Source: JAIBBD01 sp041390685
GTDB taxonomy: Bacteria > Chloroflexota > Dehalococcoidia > UBA2979
Length of the DNA stretch: 64,000 bases
NCBI GenBank assembly: GCA_041390685.1
Contig: JAWKPL010000001.1
Location: 558,001-622,000, forward strand
Reading direction: 5' to 3'
Position 1 is the first letter of the stretch; each line of letters begins with the position of its first letter. Positions 24,343 to 33,808 of this stretch are shown piece after piece. The notes below the pieces were generated by a model. The model worked only from the letters and a program-made list of their open reading frames with translations. It was not told where the DNA came from and ran no database searches. The position numbers and the translations under genes were made by a program.

Positions 24343-25410
24343 ATGGTCACCGCCACTGAAACACCGCGCGTGGGCGAGGCCGATGCGGACGTCACGAGGC
24401 CGGAACCGCTGCTCGCTGTGCGGAACCTCGTGACCGAGTTCAGGACATCGGGCGGGTGGCTGCGCGCGGTCAACGACGTCTCGTTCGAGGTGGAACGCAG
24501 CGAGGTGCTGGCGATCCTCGGGGAGTCGGGGTCAGGGAAGAGCGCGCTGCTCCGCACGATCCTGGGGATTCAACCACGGACCGCGCGCGTCTCGGGACAG
24601 GTGCTGATCGAGGGTCGCGACGTGCTCGCGATGGCAGCAGCGGAGCGCGAGGTGGTCCGGGGATCGCAGGTGTCGATGATCTTCCAGGACCCGCTGACGG
24701 CGCTCGACCCTCTGTTCACGGTCGAACAGCAGATCGTGGAGACCTTGCGCCGGCATACGGCGCTCACGAAGGCGGCGGCGCGCGAGCGCGCACTCGAACT
24801 GCTCAACCTCGTGCAGATCCCGTCACCGGAACGACGCCTTGAGGCGTACCCGTTCGAGCTCAGCGGGGGGATGCGGCAGCGGGTGGTGATCGCGATCGCG
24901 CTGGCCTGCAATCCGCGTTTGCTGCTCGCGGACGAACCGACCACGGCGCTCGACGTCACGGTGCAGGCGCGAGTGCTCTCGCTGCTGGCGGACCTCCAAC
25001 GGCGGCTCGGGATGGGCGTGGTGCTCGTCACGCACGACCTCACGGTGGCCGCGTCCGTGGCGGACCGGGTGGCGGTGATGTACGCGGGGCGGATCGTCGA
25101 GCGCGGGCCAATCCGGGAGATCGTCCGGCGGCCGTCTCACCCTTATACGCGCGGCCTGCTGGACGCGAACATCCGACCGGGGCAGCGCGAACGGCCGGAG
25201 GCGATCGCGGGCGCGCCGCCGAACCTGGCACACCTGTCCGGGGGGTGCGCCTTCGCTCCTCGATGTCCGGTATCAGTCGACGGCTGCTTCGAAGAGCAGC
25301 CCCAGTTCGTGCTGGTCGGCCCGGACCACGCGGCTCGCTGCCTGATCGCAGAGGCCGACGTGGTCGGGGCCGGTGGCGGAGCAACAGCGAAAGGACTCCA
25401 GGGTGGCTGA
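24343..25410 (+). CDS. oligopeptide/dipeptide ABC transporter ATP-binding protein (OppD/DppD-like)
   Basis: A 355-residue ATPase with Walker A GESGSGKS, signature LSGGMRQR, Walker B LLLADEPTTALD and switch His in VTHDL. The C-terminal oligo_HPY extension (HPYTRGLLDA) and a Cys-rich tail (CAFAPRCPV, C..) are typical of OppD/DppD. The ATG has GGAGGCGAG upstream. It is the first gene of a seven-gene operon and overlaps the binding-protein start by 8 bp. Confidence 0.93.
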   Translation: MVTATETPRVGEADADVTRPEPLLAVRNLVTEFRTSGGWLRAVNDVSFEVERSEVLAILGESGSGKSALLRTILGIQPRTARVSGQVLIEGRDVLAMAAAEREVVRGSQVSMIFQDPLTALDPLFTVEQQIVETLRRHTALTKAAARERALELLNLVQIPSPERRLEAYPFELSGGMRQRVVIAIALACNPRLLLADEPTTALDVTVQARVLSLLADLQRRLGMGVVLVTHDLTVAASVADRVAVMYAGRIVERGPIREIVRRPSHPYTRGLLDANIRPGQRERPEAIAGAPPNLAHLSGGCAFAPRCPVSVDGCFEEQPQFVLVGPDHAARCLIAEADVVGAGGGATAKGLQGG

Positions 25411-27082
25411 TTTCTTGAAACGGCGGTGGGCGCTCGGGTTACAGACGGGAGCGGCGACGGTCATCGGGCTGCTGCTGCTGGCCTGTGGCGCGTCGGACAC
25501 GGGCGAGGGCGGCGCCGGTGGCGCGGCGCAGTCCGAGAGCGGCGACGCGACGGCGGCCACTGACCAGTCCGGCAGCGGCGGGACGCTCCGCATCGCGATG
25601 TCCGCGGGGAACATCCCGATCCCGGACCAGTTCCCGACCGAGGGCGGCGAAGGGCGGCGCTTTGTCGGCGTCAACGTGTACGACGCCCTCGTGAACTGGG
25701 ACACCGACCAGGGTGACGCGCCGCCGGGTGTGGTGCCGGGACTGGCGGAGTCGTGGAGCCGCTCCGAGGACAACCTCACGTGGACGTTCAAGCTCCGGCA
25801 GGGGGTGACGTTCCACGACGGCACGGCGTTCGATGCGGACGCGGTGATGTTCGCGTTCGACCGGCTGATGAAGAAGGACTTCGAGTTCTACTCGGAGACG
25901 CAGCGGGGATCCGGGGCGAGCAACATCGCGGCGATCGCGAGCTACGAGAAGATCGACGCCCAGACGGTGGCGTTCACGACGAACAAGCCGTGGTCGTTCT
26001 TCCTATACGACCTGGCGTTGATCAACATTCCCAGCCCGACCGCCATACGGACGTACGGCAACAAGGAGTACCCGCGCCACGCGAGCGGGACCGGGCCCTT
26101 CAAGATCGACAAGTACGTCGACGGCCAGGTGATGGAACTGGTCCCGAACACGGCGTACTGGGGCCGCGTCCCGAAGCTCGAGCGGCTGATCTTGCTGCCG
26201 ATGCCGGAGCCCGCGACTCGCCTCGCCGCACTGCAGTCGGGGCAGGTCGACTGGGCGGAAGTGCCGCCGCCGGATGCGATCGAGCAGCTTCGGGCGTCCG
26301 GCTACAACGTGCTCCTGAAGTCCTACCCGCACGCGATCTACTACGGGTTCAACACGTATCGGGCGCCGTTCGACGACCCGAAGGTCCGCCAGGCGGTCGC
26401 CTACGGCATCGACCGCGAGGGGATGGTCGCGATCATCCAGGGCGCGGGCGGGCCGGCGACGCAGCTCATGTACGAGGGCAACCCGTGGCGTGACCCGACG
26501 TTCGAGGGCTACAGCTACGACCCGGACAAGGCGCGCGCACTGCTGGCCGAGGCGGGCAAGTCGAGCGGCCTGAAGATCACGGTCGCGTACCCGACCGGCG
26601 GCTCCGGGAACATGTGGCCCGGCCCGATGAACGAGAAGTTCCAGCAGGACATGCGTGACATCGGGATCCAGGTGGACCTGGTGCCCCTCGAATGGAACAC
26701 GGTAATTGCACTGTACCGAGCGGGGCTGGCGTCACCGGACTACAGCAAGTACGACGCGTTCTACTTCTCGCCCAACACGCAGGCGCCGCTGCTCGCGTTC
26801 GCCTCGTACCTCACGGAGCGCATCCCGCCGGCGGGGTGCTGCAACGCCACGGGTTGGTCGAGCGCGGACGCGGACGCGCTCTTCAAGCAGGCGGCAAACA
26901 CGTTCGACGACGCGGCGCGGGACCAGCTACTGGCGCAGTTCGAGGGACTGATGATGCGCGATGCGCCCATCGCCCCGGTCGTCCATGACCTGAACCTGCG
27001 CGTCCTCTCGCCCAAGGTCCGCGGGTGGATCCAGCCGCAGTCCTGGTGGGGCGACTTCACCAGCGTGTGGATGAAGGACTGA
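25403..27082 (+). CDS. peptide-type ABC transporter substrate-binding lipoprotein (SBP_bac_5)
   Basis: A 559-residue family 5 extracellular binding protein. The signal ends in lipobox LLLLAC near residue 27, followed by a Gly/Ser/Ala-rich linker and the characteristic segments LRIAMSAGNIP, LTWTFKLRQGVTFHDGT and VRQAVAYGIDRE. It delivers peptides, amides or similar solutes to the permease encoded next. The GTG start overlaps the oppD stop region, with AAAGGA nine nt upstream. The amidase at the operon end suggests amide-containing ligands. Confidence 0.93.
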   Translation: MADFLKRRWALGLQTGAATVIGLLLLACGASDTGEGGAGGAAQSESGDATAATDQSGSGGTLRIAMSAGNIPIPDQFPTEGGEGRRFVGVNVYDALVNWDTDQGDAPPGVVPGLAESWSRSEDNLTWTFKLRQGVTFHDGTAFDADAVMFAFDRLMKKDFEFYSETQRGSGASNIAAIASYEKIDAQTVAFTTNKPWSFFLYDLALINIPSPTAIRTYGNKEYPRHASGTGPFKIDKYVDGQVMELVPNTAYWGRVPKLERLILLPMPEPATRLAALQSGQVDWAEVPPPDAIEQLRASGYNVLLKSYPHAIYYGFNTYRAPFDDPKVRQAVAYGIDREGMVAIIQGAGGPATQLMYEGNPWRDPTFEGYSYDPDKARALLAEAGKSSGLKITVAYPTGGSGNMWPGPMNEKFQQDMRDIGIQVDLVPLEWNTVIALYRAGLASPDYSKYDAFYFSPNTQAPLLAFASYLTERIPPAGCCNATGWSSADADALFKQAANTFDDAARDQLLAQFEGLMMRDAPIAPVVHDLNLRVLSPKVRGWIQPQSWWGDFTSVWMKD

Positions 27083-27085
27083 GCG

Positions 27086-28030
27086 ATGCTCGTGATGCTC
27101 GTGCGGCGCCTGGCGATGGTCGTACCCACGCTGCTCGGTGTCTCGATCGTGGTGTTCCTACTGATGAGCGTCCTGCCAGGGGATCCCCTGGCAGGGCTGC
27201 TCGCCCAGGACGCGAGCGCGGCGGACCGGGCGGCGCTCGAGCAGAGCATGGGCCTGGACGACCCGTTGCCGGTGCGTTACGTGCACTGGCTCGGGGATGC
27301 GCTGACGGGAGACTTCGGGTACTCCCCGTACCGGCGGCGCGACGTTGCCGACCTGCTGGGGACGGCCTTTCGGAACACGTTGCAGCTGGCGGTGGCCTCG
27401 GCGGCGGTCGGCATCGGACTGGGGGTGGCTCTCGGGACGATCGCGGCGGTGCACCGGGGACGTCTCCTCGACCGACTGGTCTCCGTGGTCGCGATGACGG
27501 GGATCAGCGTGCCTTCGTACTGGGTGGCGATCCTGCTGATCATCGTGTTCTCCGCGAATCTGCACTGGCTGCCCGCCGGAGGCATGAGCAGCGGGGGCGG
27601 GGGTCTCCTCGACACGTTGAAGCACCTCGTGATGCCGGCGTTCGCCAGCGCGTTCGTATCGATCGGCGTCACGGCACGCATGATGCGCGCCAGCCTGCTG
27701 GAGACGTACGGGCAGGACTTCGTCGACACGCTGCGGGCGAAGGGGCTGACGGGCCGGCAGATCCTCTGGCACGTGGCGAAGAACGCGGCGTCGCCGGTGC
27801 TGACCGTCGCCGGCCTCCAGGTCGGGTTCCTGCTCGGGGGATCCGTGTTGATCGAGACGATCTTCTCGTGGCCGGGCCTTGGTCAGCTCATCTTCCAGGC
27901 GATCAGCGCGCGCGACTTCCGAGTGATCCAGGCCGGGATCCTCGTCGTGGCCGTGACGTTCGTCCTCGTCAACCTCGTCGTGGACCTGCTGCAGCTGGTG
28001 ATCGACCCGCGGCTGCGGAAGGCCGCCTGA
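27086..28030 (+). CDS. ABC transporter permease (OppB/DppB-like)
   Basis: A 314-residue inner-membrane permease with the family N-terminus (LVRRLAMVVPTLLGVSIVVF), the LPGDP motif after helix 1 and the EAA cytoplasmic loop (DFVDTLRAKGLTGRQILW). Six membrane segments are expected. It starts 3 bp after the binding-protein stop, so it is surely co-transcribed. Confidence 0.93.
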   Translation: MLVMLVRRLAMVVPTLLGVSIVVFLLMSVLPGDPLAGLLAQDASAADRAALEQSMGLDDPLPVRYVHWLGDALTGDFGYSPYRRRDVADLLGTAFRNTLQLAVASAAVGIGLGVALGTIAAVHRGRLLDRLVSVVAMTGISVPSYWVAILLIIVFSANLHWLPAGGMSSGGGGLLDTLKHLVMPAFASAFVSIGVTARMMRASLLETYGQDFVDTLRAKGLTGRQILWHVAKNAASPVLTVAGLQVGFLLGGSVLIETIFSWPGLGQLIFQAISARDFRVIQAGILVVAVTFVLVNLVVDLLQLVIDPRLRKAA

Positions 28031-28062
28031 ACCAGCCGTTGCTGGACGGAAGGAGTCGCAGC

Positions 28063-28965
28063 ATGGTCGCCATCACCACGCCTACCCGCGCGAAGCGGCC
28101 GGCGGACGAGACGCTGGTCGCGCCGCGCTCGTACCTCGGGGAAGTGCGAGTCCGCTTCATGACGAAGCGGGCGGGCGTCGGGGCGCTGGGCGTGCTCGCG
28201 GTCATCGCCGTGACGGCTGTGGCTGCCCCGTTGCTGACGCCACACGACCCTCTCGCCGGCCGCGCGACGGAGCGGCTGCTCCCGATCGGGGCGGCCGGAC
28301 ACCTCCTCGGGACTGACGAGCAGGGCCGGGACATGCTGACGCGTCTGCTGTACGCGGGGCGGCTGTCGCTGGTGACGGGGACGATGCCCGTCCTGATCGC
28401 GACGATCCTGGGCACAGCGATCGGCGCCACCGCGGGCTACCTGCGGGGGCCGCTGGGCGCGGTGTTGATGCGCTCAATGGACATGCTGTACGCGTTCCCG
28501 GCGGTCATGCTCGCAATCGCGGTCGCGGCGTCGCTTGGGCCAGGGGTGAACAACTCGATCCTCGCGATCAGCATCGTGTTCATCCCGCCGATCGCGCGGG
28601 TCGCGGAGGCCGCCACGCGACGCGTTGTGCTCCTCGAATACATCGAAGCGGCGCGGCTGAGCGGAGCAAGCACGGCGCGGATCATCGTGTCGCAGGTGCT
28701 GGCGAACATCTTCAACCCGATCTTCGTGTACGCGTCTGGGCTGGTGGGGCTGAGCATCGTGATCGCCTCGGGCCTCAGCTTCCTGGGGCTGGGGGCGGCC
28801 CCGCCGACGCCGGAGTGGGGATACATGCTCAACAGCCTGCGAGGCGCGATTTACACGCAGCCGTGGGTCGCGGTCCTGCCCGGGCTCTTCATCTTCGCCA
28901 CATCGATGGCCTGCAACGTGGTGAGCGACGCGCTACGCGACGCGCTCGACGTGAAGGACGCGTAG
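28063..28965 (+). CDS. ABC transporter permease (OppC/DppC-like)
   Basis: A 300-residue permease with the OppC N-terminal extension, the HLLGTDEQGRDMLTRLLYG-type motif and the EAA loop (YIEAARLSGASTARII). It pairs with the OppB-like subunit to form the channel. The ATG at 28063 has GGAAGGAG seven nt upstream; the frame is open to the left inside the preceding gene but without support. Confidence 0.93.
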   Translation: MVAITTPTRAKRPADETLVAPRSYLGEVRVRFMTKRAGVGALGVLAVIAVTAVAAPLLTPHDPLAGRATERLLPIGAAGHLLGTDEQGRDMLTRLLYAGRLSLVTGTMPVLIATILGTAIGATAGYLRGPLGAVLMRSMDMLYAFPAVMLAIAVAASLGPGVNNSILAISIVFIPPIARVAEAATRRVVLLEYIEAARLSGASTARIIVSQVLANIFNPIFVYASGLVGLSIVIASGLSFLGLGAAPPTPEWGYMLNSLRGAIYTQPWVAVLPGLFIFATSMACNVVSDALRDALDVKDA

Positions 28966-29005
28966 CCGACGGCTGAGCCGAGGTGAGCAACGGAAGGAAG
29001 TGGCC

Positions 29006-30112
29006 ATGGCAACGCCGACAGGGACGCCCGTATCGACCTCGACCACGTGGGGAAGCACCACCGGGTTCAGCACCCAGTCGCCGCGTGAGCTCGTGCATGC
29101 GGATGTGCTACTGCGAGTGGCCGGGCTGTCGAAGGACTTCCCGGTACGCCTCGGGGTGCGCGCGCGGGGAGTGCTCTCGGCCGTCGACAACGTGTCCTTC
29201 GCGGTGCGCGCGGGCACGACGGTTGGCATCGTCGGGGAGTCCGGATGTGGGAAGTCGACGACCGCACGCCTGATCCTCGGCCTGATCGAGCCTGACCGCG
29301 GGTCGATCGAGTTCGAGGGGGTGGACATCCGCACCCTGGACCGGGTGCAACGGCGAGCGGTGAAACGCAACATGCAGATGGTCTTTCAGGATCCGTACTC
29401 GGCGCTCAATCCGCGCATGTCGGTCGGGGCGAGCATCGCCTTCCCCATGGCCGTGCATGGCATGCCGCGCAAGGAGCAGCGCGAGCGAACGGCGATGCTC
29501 CTGCAGCAGGTCGGACTGCATCCGAACCACGCCTCGTACTACCCGCACCAGATGAGCGGCGGACAGCGGCAGCGGGTGAACATCGCCCGCGCGCTGGCGC
29601 TGGAGCCGCGGCTCGTGATTGCGGACGAGGCGGTGTCCGCGCTCGACAAGTCGGTGCAGGCACAGGTGCTGAACCTGCTCACCGACCTGCAGGAGCGTCT
29701 GGGGCTGACCTATCTGTTCATCAGTCACGACCTGAACGTCGTGCAGTACGTCGCGGACCGGGTGATCGTCATGTACCTCGGACAGGTGGTCGAAGACTGT
29801 CCGTCGGACGAGCTGTACGCCCGTCCGCTGCACCCGTACACGCAGGCGCTGCTGGCCTCGATCCCGGACATCGACCCGGACCGTCCGGCGCCCGCCGGCC
29901 TCGAGGGGGACGTCCCGAGCCCGCTCAACCCCCCCTCGGGGTGCCGGTTCCGGACGCGGTGCCCCGCGGCGATGGCGGTGTGCGGCGAGGAGCGGCCGGA
30001 GCTGCTCGAGGCGGAGCCGGGCCACCTCGTGGCGTGCCACCTGTTCGACCGCGCGTCGCCGGCACGGGCGGCGCCGGAGCCAGCGCAGGGAGTCGCCATG
30101 GCCAACGCGTGA
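29006..30112 (+). CDS. oligopeptide/dipeptide ABC transporter ATP-binding protein (OppF/DppF-like)
   Basis: A 368-residue second ATPase of the importer, with an unusual Thr/Ser-rich N-terminal extension of about 30 residues before the ABC domain. Walker A GESGCGKS, signature MSGGQRQR, Walker B LVIADEAVSALD and FISHDL are present, followed by the oligo_HPY C-terminus with RCPAAMAVC. I use ATG 29006, five nt after AAGGAAG, rather than the GTG at 29000 that abuts it. It would form a heterodimer with the OppD-like ATPase. Confidence 0.92.
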   Translation: MATPTGTPVSTSTTWGSTTGFSTQSPRELVHADVLLRVAGLSKDFPVRLGVRARGVLSAVDNVSFAVRAGTTVGIVGESGCGKSTTARLILGLIEPDRGSIEFEGVDIRTLDRVQRRAVKRNMQMVFQDPYSALNPRMSVGASIAFPMAVHGMPRKEQRERTAMLLQQVGLHPNHASYYPHQMSGGQRQRVNIARALALEPRLVIADEAVSALDKSVQAQVLNLLTDLQERLGLTYLFISHDLNVVQYVADRVIVMYLGQVVEDCPSDELYARPLHPYTQALLASIPDIDPDRPAPAGLEGDVPSPLNPPSGCRFRTRCPAAMAVCGEERPELLEAEPGHLVACHLFDRASPARAAPEPAQGVAMANA

Positions 30113-30167
30113 CAAACGGAGCCAGCGCACATCCTCGCCAGTGGGTGAGGGGAAAGAAGGGAGCATC

Positions 30168-30359
30168 ATGCCAGCACCCACCGACACCGAAGGAACGGTA
30201 CGAACGCTGCTCGCGAGCGCGGGCCTGTCGCTGACTGACGAGCAGGTGGCGATGTACGTCCGCGTGTACCCGCGGCTGCGCGCCTCGGCGGACGCGCTCT
30301 TCGCCATGCCCGAGGTCCGCTACGAGCAGCCAGCGGTGATCTTCCCGGCGGCGGTCTGA
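30168..30359 (+). CDS. small GatC/AtzG-like amidase partner
   Basis: A 63-residue helical protein lying between the importer genes and an amidase. Its helices (EGTVRTLLASAGLSLTDEQV, then VYPRLRASADALFAMPEV) and position recall the small subunits (GatC, AtzG/DUF4089) that wrap amidase-signature enzymes and stabilise them. The ATG at 30168 has GAAGGGAG upstream. Assignment is from size, helical pattern and neighbourhood. Confidence 0.65.
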   Translation: MPAPTDTEGTVRTLLASAGLSLTDEQVAMYVRVYPRLRASADALFAMPEVRYEQPAVIFPAAV

Positions 30360-30394
30360 ACAACCAGCACGGCCACTCGACAGGAGAACTCACG

Positions 30395-31807
30395 ATGACC
30401 TTTCCGCTGACCATCGAAGCCACGGCCGCGGCGCTGCGCGCGGGCGAATTCACGAGCCTGGAGCTGACGCGGGCGCTGCTCGCGAAGGCGAAGGCGCTCA
30501 ACCCCACGCTGGGCGCGTTCATCGAGATCACGGAAGAGACCGCGCTGTCCGAGGCGGTGGCGGCGGACGCGAAGTTCGCGGCCGGAATCGACCTCGGGCC
30601 GCTGCAGGGGATCCCGTACGGCGTGAAGGACATCATCGCGACGAAGGACGCGCCCACGACTGCGAACGGGCTGATCCTCGACCGATCGTGGGGGGCGGGG
30701 TACGACGCGACTGTCGTGGCGAAGCTGCGGGCGGCGGGCGCGGTGCTGATGGGCAAGCTGGTCCTGAACGAGTTCGCGATCGGCATGCCGGATGCGAGCA
30801 AACCGTTTCCGATGCCGCAGAACCCGTGGGACCTCGAGCGGAGCGCCTCCGGATCGAGTTCGGGGACGGGGATCGCTGTATCCACGGGCCTGGTGCTCGG
30901 CGGTCTGGGGACGGACACCGGCGGATCGACGCGGGGGCCCTCGTCGTGGAACGGGCACAGCGGGATGAAGCAGACGTTCGGGCGGGTCTCCAAGTACGGG
31001 TGCGTCCCACTGGGCTACAGCCTCGACCATATCAACCCAATGGCGCGCAGCGCGTATGACTGCGCGCTCATGCTGACCGTGATGGCAGGCTACGACTCAC
31101 TCGACCCTACGACCGTCGACGTGCCGGTCCCGGACTACGCGGCGGAGCTCACGGGCAGGATGGACGGACTGCGAGTCGGCGTGCCGATGGCGTACTTCTT
31201 CGACGCCCCCGACCTGGAGCCGGAGGTCCGCGCGGCCGTACTGGCCGCGGTCCGGACGCTCGAGGAAGCGGGGGCCGTGGTCACGGAGGTGGCGCTGCCG
31301 CACGCGGGTGAGGCGAAGGACGCGAACATGATCATCATGTACAGCGAGGCCTTCGCGTACCACCGTGACGACCTGGCCGCGCGGTACGACGTCTACGGAC
31401 GATATACTTCGGAGGTACTCACGCGGGGCGCGCTGCTCGGGGCCTCGGACTACGTGCAGGCGCAGCGGTTCCGCTCGTACTGGAAGCGGGCGGTGGCCGA
31501 TGCGATGGCGGACGTGGACGTCCTGATCACGCCGACCTCGATCAGCCCGGCGCCGAAGCGGTCGGAGATGAGCCCGGAGAAGCAACTCGGCGGGTCCAGC
31601 TTCACGAGCCAGTGGAACCTGACGGGACTGCCGGCGATGGCGATCCCGTGCGGGTTCAGCGAGGGTGGGCTGCCGCTCTCGATGCAGGTCATCGGGAAGC
31701 CGTTCGCCGAGGGCACGGTGTTCCAGGTCGGGCATGCGTATCAGCAGCTGACGGAGTATCACCTGCGCGTGCCCGCGATCGCGGTAGAGGCTGCAGCAGC
31801 GGCGTAG
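30395..31807 (+). CDS. amidase signature family protein
   Basis: A 470-residue serine amidase. The Ser-cisSer-Lys triad is visible as Lys in PYGVKDIIA (about residue 76), cis-Ser in SASGSSSGTG and nucleophile Ser in TDTGGSTRGP. Family members hydrolyse amides or act as GatA-like amidotransferases; the absence of GatB and the operon with a peptide importer favour a catabolic amidase. ATG with CAGGAG upstream. It is the last gene before a hairpin. Confidence 0.92.
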   Translation: MTFPLTIEATAAALRAGEFTSLELTRALLAKAKALNPTLGAFIEITEETALSEAVAADAKFAAGIDLGPLQGIPYGVKDIIATKDAPTTANGLILDRSWGAGYDATVVAKLRAAGAVLMGKLVLNEFAIGMPDASKPFPMPQNPWDLERSASGSSSGTGIAVSTGLVLGGLGTDTGGSTRGPSSWNGHSGMKQTFGRVSKYGCVPLGYSLDHINPMARSAYDCALMLTVMAGYDSLDPTTVDVPVPDYAAELTGRMDGLRVGVPMAYFFDAPDLEPEVRAAVLAAVRTLEEAGAVVTEVALPHAGEAKDANMIIMYSEAFAYHRDDLAARYDVYGRYTSEVLTRGALLGASDYVQAQRFRSYWKRAVADAMADVDVLITPTSISPAPKRSEMSPEKQLGGSSFTSQWNLTGLPAMAIPCGFSEGGLPLSMQVIGKPFAEGTVFQVGHAYQQLTEYHLRVPAIAVEAAAAA

Positions 31808-31813
31808 CACAGG

Positions 31814-31849
31814 CAGCGGGGGCGGGCGCCGCAGCGGCTGCCCCCGCTG
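31814..31849 (+). terminator. hairpin terminator of the opp-amidase operon
   Basis: CAGCGGGGGC and GCCCCCGCTG form a perfect 10-bp stem with a 16-nt GC-rich loop, starting seven bp after the amidase stop. No T-run follows. Confidence 0.6.
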
Positions 31850-32303
31850 ACCAGCACGGGTCGCTCAGACCCGGTCGATGCCGGACGCGCGCGGCGACGG
31901 GCAGAGACAGAGCACGCTCCATCCTCGGATGGGCGGAGCGGTGCGCATCCCAGCAAGCGCGTAGGCGGGCCGGCTGCTGGAGGGCGTTCGTGGACTGTGG
32001 GCGTGACCTGCGGGCGCGCCGCTGCGATGAACGACTGCGTCCCTTGCCGAGTAACGCGGAACAACGCCACACCCCCTGCGGTTCGGAACGTGCGCCGTCC
32101 TCACCAAAGCGGACGTGGTAGGCTCCGCGCGCATGCGGAGGTAGGCGTCGATGGGCCGCAGCCACGGCGCGCTCCGTCCGAAGGACCTCACCTCGGCGGG
32201 GGCGGGGTGTACGCGCGGACGCACGGGGATCTCAGCTGCGCGGCCGAGACGATCGCTCCGAGGCGTTCGGAGCGAGAGCGGCTCCAGAGTCGAGGGTGAC
32301 TTC
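31850..32303. other. 454-bp intergenic stretch with no supported gene
   Basis: Open frames here are Arg-rich and lack ribosome sites; none looks coding. The stretch presumably holds the promoter of the LivK-like lipoprotein gene, but I see no convincing -35/-10 pair and no CRP-like palindrome. Confidence 0.5.
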
Positions 32304-33410
32304 GTGGTGAAGACCGTTGCCCGATGGATGGTTGTGCTGCTGGTCTTCGCGGCCGGGTGCTCCTCGGGCGGGGAGACGCTGGAGGTGCGGCTCGGAGTGG
32401 TGCAGTCGCTGACCGGGACCGGTGCGGCGTACGGGCAGAGCGGCGCGGAGGGGATCAGGCTGGCGATCGATGAAGTGAACGCCTCGGACAGTGGCATTAG
32501 CATCGAGTACGCCGTCAGCGACGACGCGAGCAAGCCCGAGACCGGCGTCGGGGCTTTCCAGGCGTTCGTCGACGACGGGGTGACGGCGGTGATCGGGCCG
32601 TCGCTGTCGAACGTCGCGTTCCAGGCCCTGGCGGTGACGGAGGGCGGCGGTGTCCCCGCGATCTCACCGATGACCACGGCAAGCGGGATTGGCGAGATCG
32701 GCGACTACGTGTTCCGAGTGGCGCTCGCCGAGGATGCGTCATTGCCGGCGCTCATCGCGCGCGTCGCGACCATCAGCAGCGTCCGTACGGGCGCGCTCTT
32801 CTTTGACAGCAGCGACGCGTACTCGCGATCGAGCGCGGAGGCGATGCGGGCGGGCCTTGCGGCGTCCGGCGGCGCAGTGACGATCGAGGTCGACATCGCC
32901 GCGGGGATGCCGACCGCGGCCATGCTGGCGGGCTCCGCAGTCACCGAGGCGGATATCTTCTTGCTGCCGATGCTGGTCGATGCGGCGGCGCCGGTGCTGC
33001 GCGGGCTGCGCGACGCGGGGCTGACGCAGCCCGCGATCGGGGGGAGTGCGCTCGCATCGCCAGACCTGGTGAAGCTGGCAGGCGACGCAGCGGACGGGAC
33101 GTACGTGGCGTCCACATGGCACCCGGACGTGGCCAACGAGCGAAGCCGGGAGTTCGTCCGGGCATACACCGAGGCGTTCGGTCACGCGCCGGACAACTAC
33201 GCGGCCGTGAGCTACGCCTCGGTCTACCTGCTCGTCGATGCTCTGCAGCGCGCCGGCTCGCCCGATCCGGACAAGCTGCGGGACGCGCTGACGGCAACGA
33301 GCGCCCTGGACACGGTACTCGGGACGCTGTCGATTGGGCCAAGCGGTGATGCGACGTTCCAGCCGGTATTCCAGGTGTTCAGCGACGGAACGCTGACGTT
33401 GCTCGACTAG
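32304..33410 (+). CDS. branched-chain amino acid-type ABC substrate-binding lipoprotein (LivK-like, peripla_BP_6)
   Basis: A 368-residue predicted lipoprotein (lipobox VFAAGC near residue 19) with a type I periplasmic-binding fold: LGVVQSLTGTGAAYGQSG at the start, VIGPSLSNVA and AISPMTTASG in the hinge region. Such proteins bind branched-chain amino acids, amides or related small molecules. No permease or ATPase genes are adjacent, so it is a solitary receptor here. Tandem GTG codons at 32304 and 32307 have GAGGG upstream; the frame continues further left as an Arg-rich non-coding stretch. Confidence 0.88.
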   Translation: MVKTVARWMVVLLVFAAGCSSGGETLEVRLGVVQSLTGTGAAYGQSGAEGIRLAIDEVNASDSGISIEYAVSDDASKPETGVGAFQAFVDDGVTAVIGPSLSNVAFQALAVTEGGGVPAISPMTTASGIGEIGDYVFRVALAEDASLPALIARVATISSVRTGALFFDSSDAYSRSSAEAMRAGLAASGGAVTIEVDIAAGMPTAAMLAGSAVTEADIFLLPMLVDAAAPVLRGLRDAGLTQPAIGGSALASPDLVKLAGDAADGTYVASTWHPDVANERSREFVRAYTEAFGHAPDNYAAVSYASVYLLVDALQRAGSPDPDKLRDALTATSALDTVLGTLSIGPSGDATFQPVFQVFSDGTLTLLD

Positions 33411-33524
33411 GCCTCGGTCAGGGTCCATCGATCGCCGGGTGCCGCGGCGTGCCTCGCGGTGGCGTCGCGCGGAGCGCGGAGGATGCACTCGCATCGTCAG
33501 GCAAGATCCCGAAGGAGTGGTCGA

Positions 33525-33808
33525 GTGGAGGACTTCTCGCTTCAGGAGGCGCGCGAGGTGCTCGCCGCGCTCCGCGCGATCGCGCGATCGCGCGGGACGA
33601 GCTTCGCGCACCGCTGAGCGATGCGGACTGCGCGGCGCTGATGGAGGCGGGCGTGGAGATCAAGGACCGCACTCGCGGGCTGATCGATTTTCCGACCACC
33701 ATCGATGGGTCGCCGTCCTACTGGTGCTGGCAGGCGGGCGAGCCGGACATCTCGTGGTGGCACCGGCAGGACGCCGGCTTCGCCGGCCGGAGGCCCGTGG
33801 CCGACTGA
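33525..33808 (+). pseudogene. DUF2203-family gene interrupted by an 8-bp tandem duplication
   Basis: A GTG at 33525 with AAGGAG seven nt upstream opens a frame (MEDFSLQEAREVLAALRAIA) that hits a stop at 33615. The remainder of a DUF2203 domain (VEIKDRTRGLIDFP, then AGEPDISWWHRQDAGFAGR) continues in another frame to 33808. Between them lies GCGATCGC repeated twice at 33576-33591. Removing one copy joins the two parts into a 91-residue protein. The gene is therefore disrupted, phase-variable, or misread in assembly. DUF2203 has no known biochemical function. Confidence 0.75.
33573..33594 (+). repeat. 8-bp direct repeat causing the DUF2203 frameshift
   Basis: The stretch has period 8, with two full GCGATCGC units plus partial copies on each side. 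GCGATCGC is itself palindromic. Loss or gain of one unit changes the reading frame of the surrounding gene. Confidence 0.85.
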
